Shown piece after piece: positions 5,662 to 6,954 of a stretch of DNA of 6,954 bases; positions within the stretch are counted from its first letter, which is position 1; each line of letters starts with the position of its first letter. Origin of the DNA: an uncultured Collinsella sp. (GTDB lineage Bacteria; Actinomycetota; Coriobacteriia; Coriobacteriales; Coriobacteriaceae); assembly GCA_902495525.1 (NCBI GenBank), contig CABUXL010000083.1, positions 1 through 6,954 of the forward strand, written 5' to 3'. The position numbers were made by a program, and so were the translations under genes. The notes beneath the pieces were generated by a model that was not told the origin of the DNA, made no database searches, and was given only the letters and a program-made list of their open reading frames with translations.

Positions 5662-5748
5662 CCCTTCTGCAAGTTGCGGTGAAATAGGGACTGATTTTGC
5701 AGTTGAAACGTTTAAACGGTCCCTATTTCAACGCACCTTACAGAAAGG
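5662..5748. repeat. 87-bp imperfect inverted repeat with ~30-nt arms
   Basis: The arms 5662-5691 and 5719-5748 are reverse complements at 26 of 30 positions, including an uninterrupted TGAAATAGGGAC block. In minus-strand RNA two of the four differences become G-U pairs. The 27-nt loop includes the overlapping palindromes AAACGTTT and GTTTAAAC. It lies just past the fruA terminator hairpin. No gene is visible. It could be a dispersed intergenic repeat or a small RNA hairpin; copy number elsewhere is unknown. Confidence 0.8.
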
Positions 5749-5752
5749 AATG

Positions 5753-5792
5753 AATAAAGGCGGGGGCTCCGGGTGGAGTCCTCGCCTTTATT
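5753..5792 (-). terminator. terminator of the fruA-like gene, possibly bidirectional
   Basis: A perfect 10-bp outer stem AATAAAGGCG/CGCCTTTATT continues inward through GGCTCC-type pairs to a 4-nt loop. The two inner irregularities are G-U on plus-strand RNA and A-C on minus-strand RNA. The T-rich half of the stem, CCTTTATT, serves as the U-tract for minus-strand transcripts. It starts 32 bases past the fruA stop. Confidence 0.75.
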
Positions 5793-5824
5793 ACAGGGGG
5801 CGATGTTATTCGCGAGCTGGGGGA

Positions 5825-6954
5825 TTAGACCAGGCGGGCGTTGATCGTCTTGGCGATCTCGACGGCGTCGGTGGAACCCTTGACGGTGGCACGGAAGTCC
5901 TCGTCCATGAGCGCCTCGGCGACCTTGGAAAGGATCTTGAGGTGCGTGGTGCCAGCCTGTGCACCCGGGATGAGCAGAGCGATGGCCACGTTAACGGGAG
6001 CGCCGTCCATGGTATCCCAACCGGTCACGCCGGACTCGTCCTTGACGACGATGACGGCAGCCTCGGTAATGGCATCGGACTTGGCATGCGGGATGGCGAA
6101 GCCCTCCATCATGCCCGTGGTGCCCTCGGCCTCGCGGGCCAGGAAGGCGTTCATCACGGCGTCGGCGTCGCTTGCGATACCGGCCTTGACGGCCTGGTTG
6201 GAAACGAAACTCAGAGCCTCGTCACGAGAAGCGAAGTCCTCGGCGACAAAGACATTCTCGACCTTCACGAAGTCGGCAGCCTCGGCCTTGGGGGCCTCGA
6301 CGGCAGCGGCCTTGGGGGCCTCAACCGGCTTGGCTGCAGGAGCGGCCTTCTGATTCTTCTCGAAGTCGTACTTCTTGAAGGCCACGAACAGGATGCCACC
6401 GACCACAGCGCCGATGAGGATCGCGAGGACCCAAAGCGGGCCGTTCTCGACAACGGGCAGGACCAGGAAGCCACCGTGGGGCGCCGGATCATGAACGTTG
6501 AACATAATGGTCAGAATCGAAGCGATAGAGGAACCGAGCATCATGATGGGCATGACAGGCCAGATGTTCTTGGTCATGAACGGAATGGCGCCCTCGGTGA
6601 TGTGGGTGCAACCAAGGATGAGGTTGACGACACCGGCGTCGTGATCCTCCTGGCTGAAGTACTTCTTGCCGACAACGACGGCGAAGGTGGTGATCAACGG
6701 CGGAACGATGCAGGCGGCGGAGACGGCAGCCATGAAGTTGGTGCCGAAGTTATAGGTATCGGTGCCAACACCGGCGGCCAAAGCCTCGGTGAGCATAGCG
6801 GTACCGGTGACATAAGCAGCCTTGTTGACCGGGCCACCCATGTCAAAGGCGCACATGCAGCCGATAGCAAGACCCAGGACAACGGCGCCAGAGGCGGACA
6901 GGCCCTTGAGGAAGTCCATCATGGCGGTGTTGATGGCAGCCATGGGGCCGGAGA
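5825..6954 (-). CDS. fruA: fructose-type PTS permease, EIIC end plus EIIA, 5' end beyond window
   Basis: C-terminal part of a membrane PTS permease that imports and phosphorylates sugar, probably fructose to fructose 1-phosphate. The frame stays open to the window edge (SGP precedes an internal Met at 6943), so the start and any EIIB domain lie outside. Counting from that Met: hydrophobic EIIC segments span about 1-190, with AFDMGGPVNKAAY (32-44) and ITEGAIPF (115-122) typical of the fructose EIIC family. An Ala/Pro/Lys/Glu linker covers about 197-223. The EIIA domain of the fructose/mannitol family covers about 224-372, with phosphorylated His286 in GFAIPHAKSD. EIIA therefore sits at the C-terminus, unlike the A-B-C order of many FruA proteins. 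Close to ptsH and ptsI but separated from them by a terminator and repeats, so probably transcribed separately. Mannose- or mannosylglycerate-type substrates are possible alternatives. Confidence 0.9.
   Translation of the reverse strand, partial: SGPMAAINTAMMDFLKGLSASGAVVLGLAIGCMCAFDMGGPVNKAAYVTGTAMLTEALAAGVGTDTYNFGTNFMAAVSAACIVPPLITTFAVVVGKKYFSQEDHDAGVVNLILGCTHITEGAIPFMTKNIWPVMPIMMLGSSIASILTIMFNVHDPAPHGGFLVLPVVENGPLWVLAILIGAVVGGILFVAFKKYDFEKNQKAAPAAKPVEAPKAAAVEAPKAEAADFVKVENVFVAEDFASRDEALSFVSNQAVKAGIASDADAVMNAFLAREAEGTTGMMEGFAIPHAKSDAITEAAVIVVKDESGVTGWDTMDGAPVNVAIALLIPGAQAGTTHLKILSKVAEALMDEDFRATVKGSTDAVEIAKTINARLV
6278..6325 (-). repeat. tandem 8-residue repeat in the EIIC-EIIA linker
   Basis: The linker encodes VEAPKAAA followed directly by VEAPKAEA, a 24-bp unit in two copies within the coding region. 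Such Ala/Pro/Lys tethers let a mobile domain swing, and their repeat number often varies. Seen directly in the translation; flexibility is inferred. Confidence 0.7.

Overview
The window is GC-rich bacterial DNA with every recognisable gene on the minus strand. Gene content, protein style (HPr with GLHMRP, an enzyme I beginning MYQGVNASEG) and base composition suggest a high-GC Gram-positive of the Coriobacteriia, most like Collinsella or a relative. That assignment rests on family recall, not on a search. The locus joins the general phosphotransferase (PTS) proteins to a fructose-type branch and ends in a tRNA-maturation gene.

Reading in the direction of transcription (right to left): the window opens inside a fructose-family PTS permease (fruA-like; end of EIIC, Ala/Pro linker, EIIA), which closes in a hairpin terminator. 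A 525-base intergenic region follows. It holds two long inverted repeats, one about 129 bp with 31-nt arms and one about 87 bp with about 30-nt arms, then a promoter and a structured leader. Next come ptsH (HPr), ptsI (enzyme I) and a first PfkB-family 1-phosphofructokinase, probably one operon, with hairpins in both intercistronic gaps and an intrinsic terminator after the kinase. A second, paralogous 1-phosphofructokinase has its own putative promoter and a strong terminator. The last gene is the start of a CCA-adding tRNA nucleotidyltransferase, cut off by the left edge of the window and read from its own putative promoter.

Together the PTS genes form a path: phosphoenolpyruvate phosphorylates enzyme I (His188), then HPr (His15), then EIIA (His in GFAIPHA), then an EIIB lying outside the window. 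The EIIC domain imports sugar as fructose 1-phosphate, and the PfkB-type kinases would convert that to fructose 1,6-bisphosphate for glycolysis. The cca gene is an unlinked housekeeping neighbour.

The least explained parts are the two long inverted repeats between fruA and ptsH, the ptsH leader in which an upstream 8-mer exactly complements the Shine-Dalgarno region, and the divergence of the operon-linked kinase copy at normally conserved binding-loop positions. I see no phage, CRISPR, transposase, rRNA or tRNA gene here.
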